A DNA stretch of 44,516 nt from a virus, in IMG/VR virus record IMGVR_UViG_3300035016_000026, positions 1 through 44,516 of that record; one strand, 5' to 3'. The stretch's first letter is position 1, and each line of letters starts with the position of its first letter. The translations under genes were made by a program, and so were the position numbers. Below, one piece after another: positions 1 through 6,546 of the stretch. Below the pieces are notes generated by a model. The model was not told the DNA's origin. It made no database searches and was given only the letters and a program-made list of their open reading frames with translations.

Positions 1-228
1 ATGCATCTGTCACGGTGGCACAAGACGCTGCGCATGTCCCCGGCGATGGCAGCAGGGATCAGCGACACGCTGCACGACATGGAATGGATCGTCGGCATGA
101 TCGACGCTGTTGCGGCAAAGCCGAACCGGCCCGCTCGCTACAAGCAGGCGAAGGCCATTGAGAGCGCCGAATACATCAACAACAGCGTGACGGTCGAAAT
201 GGCAGATCGACGGAAGCCGCGCCGCTAG
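1..228 (+). CDS. C-terminal part of an IS1-type transposase (cut by window edge)
   Basis: The reading frame is open from the first base and ends at a TAG at 226-228. The stretch HKTLRMSPAMAAGISD (about residues 7-22) matches the ending I know from IS1-family transposases of alphaproteobacteria, in which an HKTLR-x-(S/T)PAMAAG motif precedes a short basic tail. The catalytic DDE part would lie to the left of the window, so the ATG at base 1 is probably not the true start. It marks mobile DNA flanking the prophage on this side. No IS terminal repeat can be seen. It could instead be a stand-alone remnant. The family call is from memory of the motif, not a search. Confidence 0.55.
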   Translation: MHLSRWHKTLRMSPAMAAGISDTLHDMEWIVGMIDAVAAKPNRPARYKQAKAIESAEYINNSVTVEMADRRKPRR

Positions 229-473
229 GCCGCCTCCAGCACTCCATTGAAACGGAAGAAGCGCGCCAAGGTCTGTGCCGCTTCGTCCGAAGCAAACTTC
301 GCCAGGATGCGGCCCGGGGCGCTAGGAGCCTCAGTGTCCACAGCAATGAGGTACAGTCCGTACCCATCGAATGCCGGGTTTTCCTCGGCCGCGAGGTCTG
401 CCTCTTTAGCTGTTATCTCGCCAATACAAAGGCTTTCCCTGTTGGATAGTCTGGCTATAGCTTGAAAGGTCAT
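225..473 (-). CDS. Hypothetical 82-residue protein
   Basis: I do not recognise this protein. The start at 473 is supported by an AAAGGAG ribosome site eight bases upstream on the minus strand. It ends in a phenylalanine- and alanine-rich segment (FFRFNGVLEAA) and shows no signal peptide or membrane helix. Its start lies only 31 bases from the start of the plus-strand gene at 505, so each gene's leader and promoter must overlap the other gene's 5' region, which suggests shared control. Base composition is lower in GC than the phage structural genes, consistent with host or cargo DNA outside the phage core. Its last bases overlap the end of the transposase fragment tail to tail. Confidence 0.55.
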   Translation of the reverse strand: MTFQAIARLSNRESLCIGEITAKEADLAAEENPAFDGYGLYLIAVDTEAPSAPGRILAKFASDEAAQTLARFFRFNGVLEAA

Positions 474-504
474 GATTCGGCTCCTTTAACTAAGGTGTTC
501 TCGC

Positions 505-1188
505 ATGGTTAACAAACCATCAATTTCGGTAAACAAGCTGGGCGAATACATCGTCAGTCGTGGCGCCCGGCAGCGCAAAATTCTCCACGACCGGAAGTAC
601 CCCGATCCTGAATTCAACATGGGCATGTACCATCGCGAAGCCGCAGAGGCGGTGGCGCTGTATCTGGTCGGTGGCGCCGTCGACACGTCTCCCATAGACA
701 AGGCGCTTCACGCGCTGGAGCAGCTTACGCCTGAGAAGATCGGGACGGCGCGGCGCATTAATGCGAACATCGACGCGCTGGAGCGCTTCAACGGGATGCT
801 GGACGATATCGACCTCATGGGCGCAGAACCGGAGCTTGGCGCCCACAGCCCCGCGAAGCTGACGTACCACGGCGTCGAGATTTCGGTTCGCCCCGAGGTT
901 GTCTTGCGGGCGACCGCCAAGGGCAAGGCCCAGGTGGGCGCGTTCAAGCTGCATTTTTCGAAGTCGCACCCCCATTCCAAAGAGTCCGCGGGATATGTAT
1001 CGGCAGCGCTCAACGAGTATTGCCGCCTTCACGTCGCGAGCTATGACGGCATTGTGAATCCAGCCTTCTGCCAGCTGATCGATGTAGCGTCCGGAACAGT
1101 GTTCCCCGGCGTGAAGTCCACAAAAGCGCGGCTGAATGACATTGGCGCCGAATGCCAGAACATTTCCGCTTTGTGGCCAACAATTTAG
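505..1188 (+). CDS. Hypothetical 227-residue protein
   Basis: The start at 505 has an AAGGTG ribosome site about seven bases upstream. The protein opens with a basic segment containing GARQRKILHDRKYPDPEFN, followed by a helical middle with many leucines and charged residues (about residues 65-110) and a mixed C-terminal half with several cysteines and histidines. The opening motif looks conserved to me among unnamed bacterial proteins, but I cannot assign a function. No membrane segment or signal peptide is visible. It diverges from the small gene at 225-473 with 31 bases between starts, and GC content is lower than in the phage. It may be cargo or host chromosome next to the left prophage end. 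Confidence 0.65.
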   Translation: MVNKPSISVNKLGEYIVSRGARQRKILHDRKYPDPEFNMGMYHREAAEAVALYLVGGAVDTSPIDKALHALEQLTPEKIGTARRINANIDALERFNGMLDDIDLMGAEPELGAHSPAKLTYHGVEISVRPEVVLRATAKGKAQVGAFKLHFSKSHPHSKESAGYVSAALNEYCRLHVASYDGIVNPAFCQLIDVASGTVFPGVKSTKARLNDIGAECQNISALWPTI

Positions 1189-1264
1189 CATCTCACGTTC
1201 CCGAAAATTGAAACTGAGACACTACCCAGCAAATGGTCACCTAAGGAATGATAGGGATGTGGCC

Positions 1265-1326
1265 GTAGGGTCGTGGTGACCGCCCCGCGATCCACCCGAT
1301 CTCCAATGGCGCCGCCGCGACCCTAC
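1265..1326. terminator. Long stem-loop at the left end of the phage late unit
   Basis: Arms GTAGGGTCG (1265-1273) and CGACCCTAC (1318-1326) pair perfectly. Allowing two G-U pairs the stem extends to 14 pairs (1265-1278 with 1313-1326), around a 34-base loop. There is no T-run on either side, so it is not a standard intrinsic terminator. It lies in the gene-free stretch 1189-1453, beyond the last late gene (minus) and beyond the end of the plus-strand gene at 1188. It could end transcription from both sides or mark the left phage boundary. I see no tRNA gene or other recognisable feature in that stretch. Confidence 0.35.
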
Positions 1327-1453
1327 GCAGCTTCCCAACCTTCGAAAAATAGCCCCGACCCCACAAACGTGAGACCAGGGCCGCTTTGGAGTTCAAGGTT
1401 GATGAGCTCACCAATCCCCATGGCAGTCAATTCACAATGTCCGCCCGCCGCAC

Positions 1454-1885
1454 CTATCCGCCCCTCGGCCGGCGCGCCGGCGGCGCGGGTGCCGTCGGCT
1501 CCATGAAGCGGTCGAGCCTGTTGCTCAGCCGGTCGACGGCGTTGCCGACCTGCTCGCTCAGCCGGTCGATCGACTTCTCGACCCGGCCGAGCCCCACCTG
1601 GACGCCTTCCTTGGTGGCATAGGTTTCGGCAACGTGCTGAGCCTGGTCGGTGATCATCTTGCGCAGCCCCTCCTCGACGAGTTTTGCCCGCTCCCGCTCG
1701 AGCTGGGCGACGGTGTCGCGCTCCCTGACTAGCTCCTCGAGCTTGACGACGTCGACCCGCTGGTCTCGCCGCAGCCCCACCACGAGACGGTAGACCCAGA
1801 TGAGGAACCCGGCGACCCCCGCGCCGGCGACGAAGACGACGCCGAAGAAGAAGGCGGCCGCCTCCCACGTAACTGCCCCTGTCAC
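1454..1885 (-). CDS. Membrane-anchored coiled-coil protein, last gene of lysis cassette
   Basis: This 143-residue protein has one hydrophobic segment near the N-terminus (about residues 8-33, AAAFFFGVVFVAGAG and onward). A long helical region rich in E, R, L and Q follows, ending in heptad-like repeats (SIDRLSEQVGNAVDRLSNRL). The start chosen is GTG at 1885, because the GTGA shares bases with the stop of the Rz1-like gene, implying translational coupling; upstream codons in this frame look like the shadow of Rz1. The topology resembles small phage membrane proteins found near holins. A role in lysis is inferred from position only; no family is recognised with certainty. Confidence 0.65.
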   Translation of the reverse strand: MTGAVTWEAAAFFFGVVFVAGAGVAGFLIWVYRLVVGLRRDQRVDVVKLEELVRERDTVAQLERERAKLVEEGLRKMITDQAQHVAETYATKEGVQVGLGRVEKSIDRLSEQVGNAVDRLSNRLDRFMEPTAPAPPARRPRGG

Positions 1886-2175
1886 CTCGGCGCCCCGTAT
1901 TCCGCCCGCCGCTCCTCGTACCAGGTGCCGAACTTCACGATTCGAGCATTGGCCTCCAGGCGCCCGTTCTGCTCGCGCTTTGCGACCTCGATCCAGTCGG
2001 TGCCGGCAGGCGGCCGCGACACGGCTACCGGCACGGCCCATTCCGGCGCCAGCGGCAGCTGGCGGGGCAGCACCCGGGCGTTACGGCCGGCGCTGGTACA
2101 GGAGATCAAGATCAGCGTCGGTAGCAGGGCAGCGGTCAGCCTCAGGCCGGTTCGTAAGGGTCTCACGTAGCGCAT
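1882..2175 (-). CDS. Rz1-like outer-membrane spanin lipoprotein
   Basis: The 97-residue product starts MRYVRPLRTG, has a hydrophobic stretch (TAALLPTLILIS) and a lipobox-like ISC with the cysteine at about residue 26. A proline-containing mature part follows (RVLPRQLPLAPEW), which is typical of Rz1 lipoproteins. The gene begins inside the 3' end of the Rz-like gene in another frame (overlap 2081-2175), the classic overlapping Rz/Rz1 arrangement. Known role: the lipoprotein pairs with the inner-membrane spanin across the periplasm to disrupt the outer membrane in the final lysis step. The start at 2175 was chosen over an upstream ATG at 2241 because the latter adds a very basic, non-signal-like extension. 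Confidence 0.8.
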   Translation of the reverse strand: MRYVRPLRTGLRLTAALLPTLILISCTSAGRNARVLPRQLPLAPEWAVPVAVSRPPAGTDWIEVAKREQNGRLEANARIVKFGTWYEERRAEYGAPR

Positions 2176-2422
2176 CGAGCGCCTCCTCTCTCTCTTGGAC
2201 TTCGGCCTCGAGCTCGGCCGCCTTCTTGGCTTCACTGACACGTGCCCGCTCCGCGAGTTCGCGATCGCGCTCTAGCGTCTGGATCTGCACCCGAAGCTCG
2301 GCTGCCTCGCCTCGGGCGCGTTCGGCGTTGACACCGGTCTGGTAGATGCCGGCCGCGAGCAGCAGGCCCGCCGCGGCGATCAGGGCCTTCAGCTTCCAGC
2401 CGACGAGGAGCTGCGCGATCAT
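2081..2422 (-). CDS. Rz-like inner-membrane spanin
   Basis: The 113-residue protein begins MIAQLLVGWKLKALIAAAGLLL, a single N-terminal membrane anchor. A long charged helix follows (about residues 30-95) rich in E, R and A (LERDRELAERARVSEAKK), as in i-spanins. The ATG at 2422 overlaps the TGA of the DUF6527-like gene by one base (TGATG). The C-terminal part is shared in another frame with the Rz1-like gene. Together with that lipoprotein it should span the periplasm. The call rests on topology and gene overlap, since spanin sequences are poorly conserved. Confidence 0.8.
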   Translation of the reverse strand: MIAQLLVGWKLKALIAAAGLLLAAGIYQTGVNAERARGEAAELRVQIQTLERDRELAERARVSEAKKAAELEAEVQEREEALDALRETLTNRPEADRCPATDADLDLLYQRRP

Positions 2423-2733
2423 CAGCAGCTCTCCCAGACGCCGTTGCGGAGCCAGCCGTGCCAATGGCCCTGGTGATGCACCGATGGATAGAGGGTTGGC
2501 GCCTCAAGGGAGCCGTTCCAGTTCCAGCTCGGACCGGCTGCGGGCTTGAATCCCCGACCGACCCTGAGTGGAGCCGTGATTCCGCAGCCGCAAGGGCAGC
2601 AGTACCAGAACTCCTGCGGCTGACCCTCGGCCACTGGCGCGACGAAGATGCTGCCGGCGACCAGTTCGTCGTCGAACCGCTCATAGCTCGGGAAATGTCT
2701 CGCAGGCACCGGCTTAGTCTTGACCTCGCTCAC
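2422..2733 (-). CDS. DUF6527-like zinc-site protein
   Basis: The 103-residue protein contains FWYCCPCGCG (about residues 43-52), a WNWNG motif, PTLYPSVH and a C-terminal HGWLRNGVWESC. I associate this pattern of cysteines, W-x-(F/W)NG, P-(T/S)-x-x-PS(I/V) and terminal H...C with the DUF6527 family, which is found in phage lysis regions and also next to ubiquitin-like (E1/E2) operons. The cysteines and histidines suggest a bound metal. The GTG start at 2733 overlaps the TGA of the upstream 46-codon gene (GTGA). Function in the phage is unknown. Confidence 0.65.
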   Translation of the reverse strand: MSEVKTKPVPARHFPSYERFDDELVAGSIFVAPVAEGQPQEFWYCCPCGCGITAPLRVGRGFKPAAGPSWNWNGSLEAPTLYPSVHHQGHWHGWLRNGVWESC

Positions 2734-2870
2734 GATCCGTCTCCGATCTCGTGGGGATAGTCATCGGCGCCACGCGGGCCATAGACCTGCCGCCACCACA
2801 CCCAGGCCAGCAGCGCGCCGAAAGCCAGCAGCGCGCCGGTGCCGAACAACAGCGGCCCCAGCGTACTCAT
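2730..2870 (-). CDS. 46-residue single-helix membrane protein, holin candidate
   Basis: This short gene reads MSTLGPLLFGTGALLAFGAL and then LAWVWWRQVYGPRGADDY, ending at a TGA. One hydrophobic helix covers about residues 5-26, followed by a short polar, acidic tail. Its ATG (2868-2870) overlaps the TGA of the endolysin gene, and its TGA overlaps the GTG of the next gene, so it is locked into a coupled lysis operon. Size, single helix and position fit a small holin or holin regulator. No specific family is recognised. Alternatively it assists the membrane-tailed endolysin. Confidence 0.65.
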   Translation of the reverse strand: MSTLGPLLFGTGALLAFGALLAWVWWRQVYGPRGADDYPHEIGDGS

Positions 2871-3868
2871 CGCCGCTCTCCCGACTGGAACGCGGCAACT
2901 CCGGCAGTCTCGCCCGCCTTGGCTCGCTGGTAGAGCCAGAATGCCACCCCGGCGACGGCGAGACCGTAAAACCAGGCGGGGACGTCGCCGGCGAGGTTGA
3001 AAAGTGGCTGCAGCGCTTCCTGCGCACCCTCGACCTCGCCGACGACGCCCATGATGGCGGTGTAGGCAGCTGCGCCGATGGCCGCGACCTTGCCCCAGAG
3101 CTTGGCGAAGTGGTTGGCCTTCACCTCTGGCACCTTCTCGCGCACAACCTTGGGCGGCGCCGCGGTGCGCTCAGGGCTCAGTTGGCGCCTCGGGGCCGCG
3201 AGGATCTCGGTGAGCAGCGCCTTGGTCGGCTCGCCGGTCAGCGGAAGGCCGTTGTCCGCCTCGAAAGCGACGATTGCGCCTCGGGTCTTGGTGCCGTAGA
3301 TGCCGTCGACCTCGCCGACCTCCGGGTAGCCCTTCGCGAGCAGCTGCTCCTGCACGGCCCGCACCAGGTCGGCATCGGCCGCGGGAGCGGCTGCAGGACG
3401 AGCCGGGCGCGTGACTGCTGGTGCCGGCGGTCGCCTGTAGCCCAGCAGCGACTTCTTGGAGTAGCGGGCGACGGTGACGGCGTTGCTCTGGTTGCCGCCG
3501 ATCACCCAGACGTGCGTCTTATCCTCGCCGAGGTAGAAGGCGACATGGCCCTGCCAGGCGCTGTTGCCGCGCTTGAACACGACAACGTCGCCGCGCTGCG
3601 GCTTCGTCACCTCCTGCCCCCAATCGAGATACGAGCGGGCAGCGAGCGATCCGGTCCCCTTGATGCCGGCGCGGCCGAGCATAGCGTGCTCGAAGGCGGC
3701 ACACCACGCGGTCTCGTCGTCCTTCACCCAAGGGTGGCCGGCCTCAGCAAAGAACTCAAGGACCTGGCCCTCGTGCCTGCTGCCGACGATCGCCGTCAGG
3801 CCCTCGAGCGCGAACGCTTCCACCAGCCATTCGGGGTCCTCAGGCTGCAGCGTCTTGATATCGGTCAT
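2867..3868 (-). CDS. Endolysin: TIGR02594-type peptidase, peptidoglycan-binding domain and membrane tail
   Basis: The 333-residue protein has three parts. Residues about 10-148 resemble the TIGR02594 CHAP-like family, with WCAAF (Cys56), GDVVVF (93-98), a GHVAFY histidine (His108) and GGNQ (124-127). Residues about 165-222 form a peptidoglycan-binding type 1 domain (LVRAVQEQLLAKG, VDGIYGTKT). Residues about 255-316 hold one or two hydrophobic helices (VAAIGAAAYTAIMGVVG and WFYGLAVAGVAFWLY). It should cut peptide bonds of the cell wall. The C-terminal helices would tether it to the inner membrane. It is the first gene of the lysis operon, directly after a terminator. Confidence 0.85.
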   Translation of the reverse strand: MTDIKTLQPEDPEWLVEAFALEGLTAIVGSRHEGQVLEFFAEAGHPWVKDDETAWCAAFEHAMLGRAGIKGTGSLAARSYLDWGQEVTKPQRGDVVVFKRGNSAWQGHVAFYLGEDKTHVWVIGGNQSNAVTVARYSKKSLLGYRRPPAPAVTRPARPAAAPAADADLVRAVQEQLLAKGYPEVGEVDGIYGTKTRGAIVAFEADNGLPLTGEPTKALLTEILAAPRRQLSPERTAAPPKVVREKVPEVKANHFAKLWGKVAAIGAAAYTAIMGVVGEVEGAQEALQPLFNLAGDVPAWFYGLAVAGVAFWLYQRAKAGETAGVAAFQSGERR

Positions 3869-3879
3869 CGGCGATCTCC

Positions 3880-3907
3880 AAAGAAAAGCCGCCCCGGATG
3901 GAGCGGC
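3880..3907 (-). terminator. Rho-independent terminator before the lysis cassette
   Basis: On the minus strand an eight-pair stem (GCCGCTCC with GGGGCGGC, one G-U pair) closes a four-base ATCC loop and is followed at once by TTTTCTTT. It lies 12 bases ahead of the endolysin start and about 150 bases after the last tail-fibre gene, so unmodified transcription from the tail genes should stop here. Confidence 0.8.
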
Positions 3908-3992
3908 GTGAAGGGCCCGCCGGCGAGGGCGGAGGAACTTGGGGGGACCAATCGTCGTTTAGGAGGCAGCGACTGCTACCGGAGGCACAGCT

Positions 3993-4109
3993 ATGGCAAA
4001 GGCCGCTGCGATCTACATCGTTCTCGCCTGCAGCACGCTCGCGATGGGCCTCTACATGGTGACCGCCGACCGGCCGGCACAGCCAATAGTTGTCGCCTCA
4101 CTGGAGTAG
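3993..4109 (+). CDS. 38-residue single-helix membrane protein on the opposite strand
   Basis: The reading MAKAAAIYIVLACSTLAMGL then YMVTADRPAQ is a clean single membrane helix with a short polar tail. A GGAGG ribosome site lies eight bases before the ATG. It runs against the surrounding late genes and its 3' end overlaps the end of the minus-strand gene 4052-4591. Its position between a terminator and the tail-fibre genes is typical of a moron expressed in the lysogen. I see no clear promoter. Function unknown. Confidence 0.45.
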   Translation: MAKAAAIYIVLACSTLAMGLYMVTADRPAQPIVVASLE

Positions 4110-4591
4110 GCGGCGCCGCTCTGCCCCTCGGCCATCCTCTCCACTTCTGCCAGCGCCGTATCGAGGGCCGCTTGAACGTCATCGCGGCCCTCGGCCGCAT
4201 CGAGGGCCGCAAAGGCCCGCTGGCGAACGCCGCTGAAGCCGGCCGCAAGCGCGCCCCATGCCGCGGCTTTGGCGTTGACGGCGATTGCCTTTGCGACCAC
4301 CTGGCCACGTCGGGTGGAGGTGTTCGCTCCTCCGTGCTCCGCGGCGCATTCGACGGTAAGCAAGGGAACGGTCGCAAGCTCCATTGCCTCCGGATCGGTG
4401 GCGAGGGCAGCTTGCGCCTCGGCCGCCTTGGCATCGAAGCTCATGCGCTCGGCGCGCGGATAGGGGGCGAGGAGGGCTGTCGTCGCGGCGTCGATTGCTG
4501 CGACAATGGACGCCTTGGCGCCGTCTCTCAGCATCGCCGCCTTGTCCTCGGCGGTAACCAGCTTGCTCTGGTCCACTGCGACGTTAGGCAT
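4052..4591 (-). CDS. Tail-fibre-linked protein, DUF4376-like
   Basis: The 179-residue, alanine-rich helical protein contains RMSFDAKAAEAQAALA (about residues 49-64) and a C-terminal helix (DVQAALDTALAEVERM). I associate this pattern with the DUF4376 domain of phage tail-fibre assembly or accessory proteins. It starts at 4591, overlapping the previous gene by eight bases, and is the last gene before the terminator at 3880-3907. The likely role is folding or attachment of the fibre encoded at 4895-5884. The family assignment is tentative. Confidence 0.6.
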   Translation of the reverse strand: MPNVAVDQSKLVTAEDKAAMLRDGAKASIVAAIDAATTALLAPYPRAERMSFDAKAAEAQAALATDPEAMELATVPLLTVECAAEHGGANTSTRRGQVVAKAIAVNAKAAAWGALAAGFSGVRQRAFAALDAAEGRDDVQAALDTALAEVERMAEGQSGAAYSSEATTIGCAGRSAVTM

Positions 4592-4892
4592 CGGCGGCCT
4601 CCTCTGCCGGCAGGATGATCAGTCCGTCGGGTGGGTCGATGATCGGGTTGGGGAAGCCGACATGTTGCGGCGGCTTCGGACCGTGGGGCAGAATCAGCGT
4701 CAGCTCCAGTTCACCGCTGACGCGCGTTATGTCCCCGCTGACCCACTCGCAGTCGATGGCGTCTGCGGGGAGTGTGGCACCCTCCGGGATTGCCGAGAGG
4801 TCAAAAACGTCGTCATTGATGGTGAGCACGTCGCCCGCCTTGGACACCTCAAGGGTGTTGTCGCGGCGCTGCGGAGCGAGATTGATTTTCAT
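4584..4892 (-). CDS. Tail-fibre-region protein, 102 residues, unknown
   Basis: The start at 4892 has a GGAAGGTGG ribosome site; a longer upstream opening in the same frame is only the shadow of the fibre gene. The protein is mainly polar with strand-like alternation (DVLTINDDVFDLSAIPEG, ELELTLILP), followed by a proline-rich C-terminus. It lies two bases after the tail-fibre gene and overlaps the DUF4376-like gene, so it is likely made with them as an accessory or chaperone. I do not recognise the family. Confidence 0.6.
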   Translation of the reverse strand: MKINLAPQRRDNTLEVSKAGDVLTINDDVFDLSAIPEGATLPADAIDCEWVSGDITRVSGELELTLILPHGPKPPQHVGFPNPIIDPPDGLIILPAEEAADA

Positions 4893-4894
4893 GA

Positions 4895-5884
4895 TTAGAA
4901 CCACCTTCCGATCGCTGCGGCGTTTATGGAAATGGAGGAGGCGCTGCCTGCATAAGTTATTGCCACTATCGAAGCAGACGTCGAACCGGTTGATGTGGGG
5001 CCAACAATTCTGGGCTGGTCGCTTGGACTCGAATTGCAGGTGAGCTGCAAATTTGGTGCCCCTGAGAATGCGGCTGGATAGGTCCACACCACAGTCCCGC
5101 TGGCTCCCGGAACAACGGCAAAGCAAAGCTGAGTCCCATCAGGTAGCCGCAAATATGTGCCGTTGCTGTTGCTGCCATACTCAAATAGGGCCCCGGTGGG
5201 CGTTCCGCCCAACTGCGAGACCGTGCCCACGATGGCCTGGGCGACAACCGTATCCACGCCGGAAAATCGGGGGAACCGGCCTGCCGCAGTTGTTAGACCT
5301 GCGATGGCAGCGAGAAGCGCATCGTGGGCTTGCACGTCGCTGCCGATGACGAGCCCGAGCGTGCCCCGTGCCGTCGCCGCATCGGCGTCGTCGAGCAGGG
5401 TGCGCGCGAAGGCGGTCAGGGTGAACAGGGCCGCCGCGCTGGCACCGGTGAAGTAGGCAGCTTTATCGGCTGCTGCTGTCACTCCGAGCAGCGACCGTGG
5501 CCCCGCCTTTAAGTCGGCCAGCGCCTTGGTCCCCGCTCCGGTGTAATACGGTAGCTTGTCGGCAGCGCCGGTCAGCCCGGCCTCGGCTTCAAGGTTGCCG
5601 TTGCCCAGCAGCGCGATCAACGCTTCCGTTGCCTCGAGCGAGCGCGTCAGGTCCGGCAGGCGCTCAATGGCGTAGGTGGCGCCGGCGAGGGCCGTTCCCG
5701 GCCAGGCCGCCTCGATCGTGATCTGCGTCTCGCTGTCGACGCTGGTGATCGGCACCCATAGCCCCTGCGCTGGAATGCCGAACTTGTCGCCGGCACGGAT
5801 GGCATCTGTCACCCAGGCGGTACCGGTGCCGGTGATGACGGCGCCGGCGGAGGTGACCGTGCCGTCGGTATAGTAGCCGCCCAT
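4895..5884 (-). CDS. Tail fibre protein with receptor-binding C-terminus
   Basis: The 329-residue protein opens with a beta-rich domain I know from phage fibres ([17 protein letters not shown], then [19 protein letters not shown]). A repetitive alanine-, leucine- and glycine-rich middle follows, with repeats such as [16 protein letters not shown] and [16 protein letters not shown]. The C-terminal domain (about residues 235-329) has [14 protein letters not shown] and IVAITYAG...NAAAIGRWF, resembling gp53-like fibre tips. It should bind the host surface. The last 300 bases are richer in A+T than the rest, a sign of exchange of the tip. Its ATG overlaps the TGA of the upstream small gene. Confidence 0.75.
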   Translation of the reverse strand: MGGYYTDGTVTSAGAVITGTGTAWVTDAIRAGDKFGIPAQGLWVPITSVDSETQITIEAAWPGTALAGATYAIERLPDLTRSLEATEALIALLGNGNLEAEAGLTGAADKLPYYTGAGTKALADLKAGPRSLLGVTAAADKAAYFTGASAAALFTLTAFARTLLDDADAATARGTLGLVIGSDVQAHDALLAAIAGLTTAAGRFPRFSGVDTVVAQAIVGTVSQLGGTPTGALFEYGSNSNGTYLRLPDGTQLCFAVVPGASGTVVWTYPAAFSGAPNLQLTCNSSPSDQPRIVGPTSTGSTSASIVAITYAGSASSISINAAAIGRWF

Positions 5885-6072
5885 CAGTTCTCATCCTTGG
5901 CTGGTGCGGGTGGGGCGGCGTCGCTCTCGCGGGCGGCGAGCTCGCGCCGCAGCTGATCCACCTCGGAGGCACGGAGCAGGCTGCGCTGCCGGAAGAAATC
6001 GGCCATGGCAGCGAACTCTTCAGAGACGGCTGACAGCTGAAGCTGAGCCGGGGCATCGGGCTTTTTGGACAT
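5884..6072 (-). CDS. 62-residue helical protein upstream of the fibre gene
   Basis: The short protein is polar and helical ([20 protein letters not shown]), with a proline- and alanine-rich acidic end. An AGAAG element lies near the ATG. Its TGA overlaps the ATG of the fibre gene, which implies coupling. It may be a fibre accessory. No family is recognised. Confidence 0.55.
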   Translation of the reverse strand: MSKKPDAPAQLQLSAVSEEFAAMADFFRQRSLLRASEVDQLRRELAARESDAAPPAPAKDEN

Positions 6073-6093
6073 CTTTGCTTCTCGTGCTATGCG
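6065..6093 (+). promoter_or_regulatory. Possible promoter for the plus-strand lipoprotein gene
   Basis: TTGGAC (6065-6070) and TATGCG (6088-6093) are separated by 17 bases and lie about 40 bases before the lipoprotein ATG at 6135. Both hexamers match the consensus only partly. The element overlaps the start of the minus-strand gene ending at 6072. Confidence 0.3.
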
Positions 6094-6134
6094 CGTGGCG
6101 TTGAGTGGGGGCTAGCGGATCGGGAGGACCAACG

Positions 6135-6335
6135 ATGAATGCAGTCAGGACAGGCGCCATCGTCGCAGCGGCATTACTTCTGAGCGGGTGCATGGCGAAC
6201 ATGACGCCCGAGCAGCGAGCACGGACTGAGGCGCGGCTGGCGGAGCCGACGCCGCAGTCGATCGGGCCGGCCTTCTTCGGGCCGTCACGCGACTGCGACG
6301 AGTTGCTCAAGCACGGCGAAGTGTCGTCCTGTTAG
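6135..6335 (+). CDS. Small lipoprotein on the opposite strand (moron candidate)
   Basis: The 66-residue product reads MNAVRTGAIVAAALLLSGC, a textbook lipoprotein signal with the lipobox LSGC (Cys19), then a polar tail with two further cysteines. A GGGAGG ribosome site precedes the ATG. It runs opposite to the late genes and fits exactly in the gap between the minus-strand genes at 5884-6072 and 6332-6541. Phage lipoproteins expressed in the lysogen often alter superinfection or the cell surface; that role is inference. An ATG at 6105 in frame lacks a ribosome site and would spoil the signal. Confidence 0.65.
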   Translation: MNAVRTGAIVAAALLLSGCMANMTPEQRARTEARLAEPTPQSIGPAFFGPSRDCDELLKHGEVSSC

Positions 6336-6541
6336 CCACCGTGCCCCTTGGAGGGCCGCGAGTTCTCTTCGTGGGCAAGGGGCACTATCTCGCCATCCAC
6401 TACCCTGCCGACTACATGCCCAGAAACGACGCCTTCGCCATCGCCGACCTGAGCCGCGACAATCTCAGAATGAGAGACCGCCTTGTGCCGCTTGGTGAGC
6501 CCTGTTGCGAGGTCGTAGGTGGTGAAAAGATACAACCCCAT
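6332..6541 (-). CDS. 69-residue protein after the tail-tip gene, unknown
   Basis: The protein starts MGLYLFTTYDLATGLTKRHK and is polar, with a GEGVVSGHVVGRVVDGEIVP stretch suggesting beta strands. It follows the large tail-tip gene by five bases on the same strand and ends against the stop of the plus-strand lipoprotein. Nothing identifies its function. The position suggests a tail-tip or fibre adaptor. Confidence 0.5.
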   Translation of the reverse strand: MGLYLFTTYDLATGLTKRHKAVSHSEIVAAQVGDGEGVVSGHVVGRVVDGEIVPLAHEENSRPSKGHGG

Positions 6542-6546
6542 TCCCC

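Noticed and set aside
1323-1421. 32-codon minus-strand frame MGIGELINLELQSGPG...
   Set aside because: No ribosome site and too short to support; it ends inside the stem-loop arm.
2720-4618. Long plus-strand open frame (632 codons) across lysin and fibre genes
   Set aside because: It is the antisense of the endolysin and the DUF4376-like gene, with shadow-like composition and no ribosome site.
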